Source: Planctomycetota bacterium
Lineage (GTDB): Bacteria; Planctomycetota; Planctomycetia; Pirellulales; Lacipirellulaceae
Length of the DNA: 64,000 nt
Assembly (NCBI GenBank): GCA_029781135.1
Contig: JAKOXH010000071.1
Coordinates: 62,001 to 126,000 of the forward strand
Direction: 5' to 3'
Each line of letters starts with the position of its first letter. Within the stretch, counting starts at the first letter, position 1. Shown piece after piece: positions 63,041 to 64,000 of the stretch. The notes beneath the pieces are model-generated. The model was given only the letters and a program-made list of their open reading frames with translations, was not told where the DNA came from and did no database searches. Both the position numbers and the translations under genes were made by a program.

Positions 63041-64000
63041 TTAGAAATCAAACCACAAACCAACGCCGAATTGTTGTTCGAAGTGGTCAAAAGTTTGGTA
63101 TTGGCTGGATTTGCCGTTGAAGTAATGGAAGCCGGTACGCAGCACCTGTCCGGAATTTCCGCGCCACAGCCAGCCGAGCTGCGTGCTCATATCGCCGCCA
63201 AAATCGACATCCTGGCGCAGGTGACCGTTGATGGCGAAAAACGGCGTACCGCGGGCCCCCGTCGGCCCGGGCTGCGAGAGTTCGGTTCCAAACTGGAATT
63301 CCCAAGGTTCTGAGCCGCCGTCGGTATTAAACGCATAGCCCACTTCTGAATAGAGCCGACACACCGGCACGGGGTAATAGGAGGCGCCCAGCACGACTTC
63401 GTCGCGAACGTAATTGATGCGGTCGTCCAAGCTGCCCGGGTGGGCGATCGCGTATTCATCGCCAAGGTGCGAGCTTAAGTGATAGACCCCGAACTTAAAT
63501 TGCCAATTGTCGATGCCGTACGTCAACGGTATGCCGATGCGATAGTCGGCCGTTTCAAAATCGCGAATCGCGTCGAGCGTGAGCCGCAACATGGCGGCCG
63601 CTTCCACATCTAATTGCCATCCTTGCGGGAGAATTGCGATGTTCGAGCCATATCGCAACAGCCCCACGCGCCCCCCGGCGGTGCCGTCGATAAATGAGTC
63701 GCCGCCGGAGATATGTTGCAACACCCCGCCCAGCCGCGGTTCGTGGACGCCGGCCCAATAGGAATGGTAAATCAACCCTTCGGGCAGCACCTGCCAGGAC
63801 CAGGTGTCGGAAGGACAGGTGAGAACAACAGGCGAATTCCCCCAGCCAGGGTCGCCATATTCCGCGGGTGGCGGCATAACAGGCTGCTGGTCGTACGAGG
63901 GTGCGATCCATTCTCCATTTGGGGTGCCCGGTACTGCTGACAGCGGATAACCATTCACTCCGCCTTCCCACTGGCCAATTGCCGGATTGGCTGACATCAC
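63041..64000 (-). CDS. DUF1207 family outer-membrane protein, 5' end outside window
   Basis: At least 319 residues. WQVLPEGLIYHSYWAGVHEPRLGG is the hallmark of DUF1207, a planctomycete family of beta-rich proteins. GLLRYGSNIAILPQGWQLDVEAAAML and FKFGVYHLSSHLGDEYAI continue it, and the last strand ends in Phe (FGVGLWFDF), as in outer-membrane barrels. The frame is open at the window edge and the N-terminal part lacks a signal peptide, so the true start is probably beyond 64000, although GTG and ATG codons sit at the edge. Function unknown. Confidence 0.82.
   Translation of the reverse strand: MMSANPAIGQWEGGVNGYPLSAVPGTPNGEWIAPSYDQQPVMPPPAEYGDPGWGNSPVVLTCPSDTWSWQVLPEGLIYHSYWAGVHEPRLGGVLQHISGGDSFIDGTAGGRVGLLRYGSNIAILPQGWQLDVEAAAMLRLTLDAIRDFETADYRIGIPLTYGIDNWQFKFGVYHLSSHLGDEYAIAHPGSLDDRINYVRDEVVLGASYYPVPVCRLYSEVGYAFNTDGGSEPWEFQFGTELSQPGPTGARGTPFFAINGHLRQDVDFGGDMSTQLGWLWRGNSGQVLRTGFHYFNGKSSQYQTFDHFEQQFGVGLWFDF

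Overview
The window reads as a chromosomal segment of a planctomycete, most likely of the Pirellulales. The reasons are GC-rich coding sequence, families that I know mainly from that group (a DUF1207 outer-membrane protein, a DUF1844 protein next to pyrG, a CAAX-protease-related membrane protein, a giant vWA protein with a secretin-like domain and Gly-rich spacer, an Omp85 protein with a large P/Q-rich insert), an EF-G whose G1 motif is of the mitochondrial/spirochaete-planctomycete type, and intergenic DNA full of short palindromic repeat families. No rRNA, tRNA or CRISPR array was found. All family assignments come from reading the translations, not from searches.

Layout. 0-8.6 kb: pyrG, DUF1844, a lone ketoacyl-ACP synthase, a Uma2-type protein, fusA (reverse) and a CPBP membrane protease. 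8.7-12.4 kb: an accessory restriction-modification island on the reverse strand (vsr, a DUF4928-like gene, a C5 DNA methyltransferase with a B3-like N-terminal domain, and the broken 5' end of a type ISP restriction gene), plus a divergent micro-gene with its own promoter. 12.7-23.2 kb: a secreted S41 protease, purH, an FHA protein, two membrane proteins, a heparinase II/III-like protein and an aldehyde dehydrogenase. 23.4-25.4 kb: a dead IS4-type element, a second transposase scrap, and a membrane protein gene whose 5' end runs into that scrap. 25.5-31.7 kb: rpsA, a group 2 sigma-70 factor with a PemK-type toxin-antitoxin pair inserted after its 3' end (the last 56 bases of the sigma gene are duplicated beyond the toxin), an orphan antitoxin, a Tat-exported esterase and a VapBC-like pair. 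31.8-38.0 kb: a YkgJ-type cysteine-cluster protein, two small secreted aromatic-rich proteins and BamA.

38.4-50.2 kb: on the reverse strand, glmU(N-domain)-prs-rplY-pth-rpsF-ssb-rplI-dnaB. This combines two gene orders known from Firmicutes (gcaD-prs-ctc-spoVC and rpsF-ssb-rpsR-rplI-dnaC), but rpsR is missing and the run is split by an opposite-strand operon encoding glutaryl-CoA dehydrogenase and a two-gene 2-oxoacid:ferredoxin oxidoreductase. That operon could convert 2-oxoadipate through glutaryl-CoA to crotonyl-CoA. 50.5-53.7 kb: argB-argD-argF for arginine biosynthesis. 53.8-64.0 kb: the giant vWA/STN protein, an HtrA-like protease, a thioredoxin-fold secreted protein, tsaD, a PmtA-like methyltransferase and a DUF1207 protein that runs off the window.

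The most promising places for new biology are the restriction-modification island, the toxin-antitoxin insertion behind the sigma gene, and the gcdH-2-oxoacid oxidoreductase operon. The repeat families (one of them in four full 71-73 bp copies plus a partial) are the clearest genome-scale signal.
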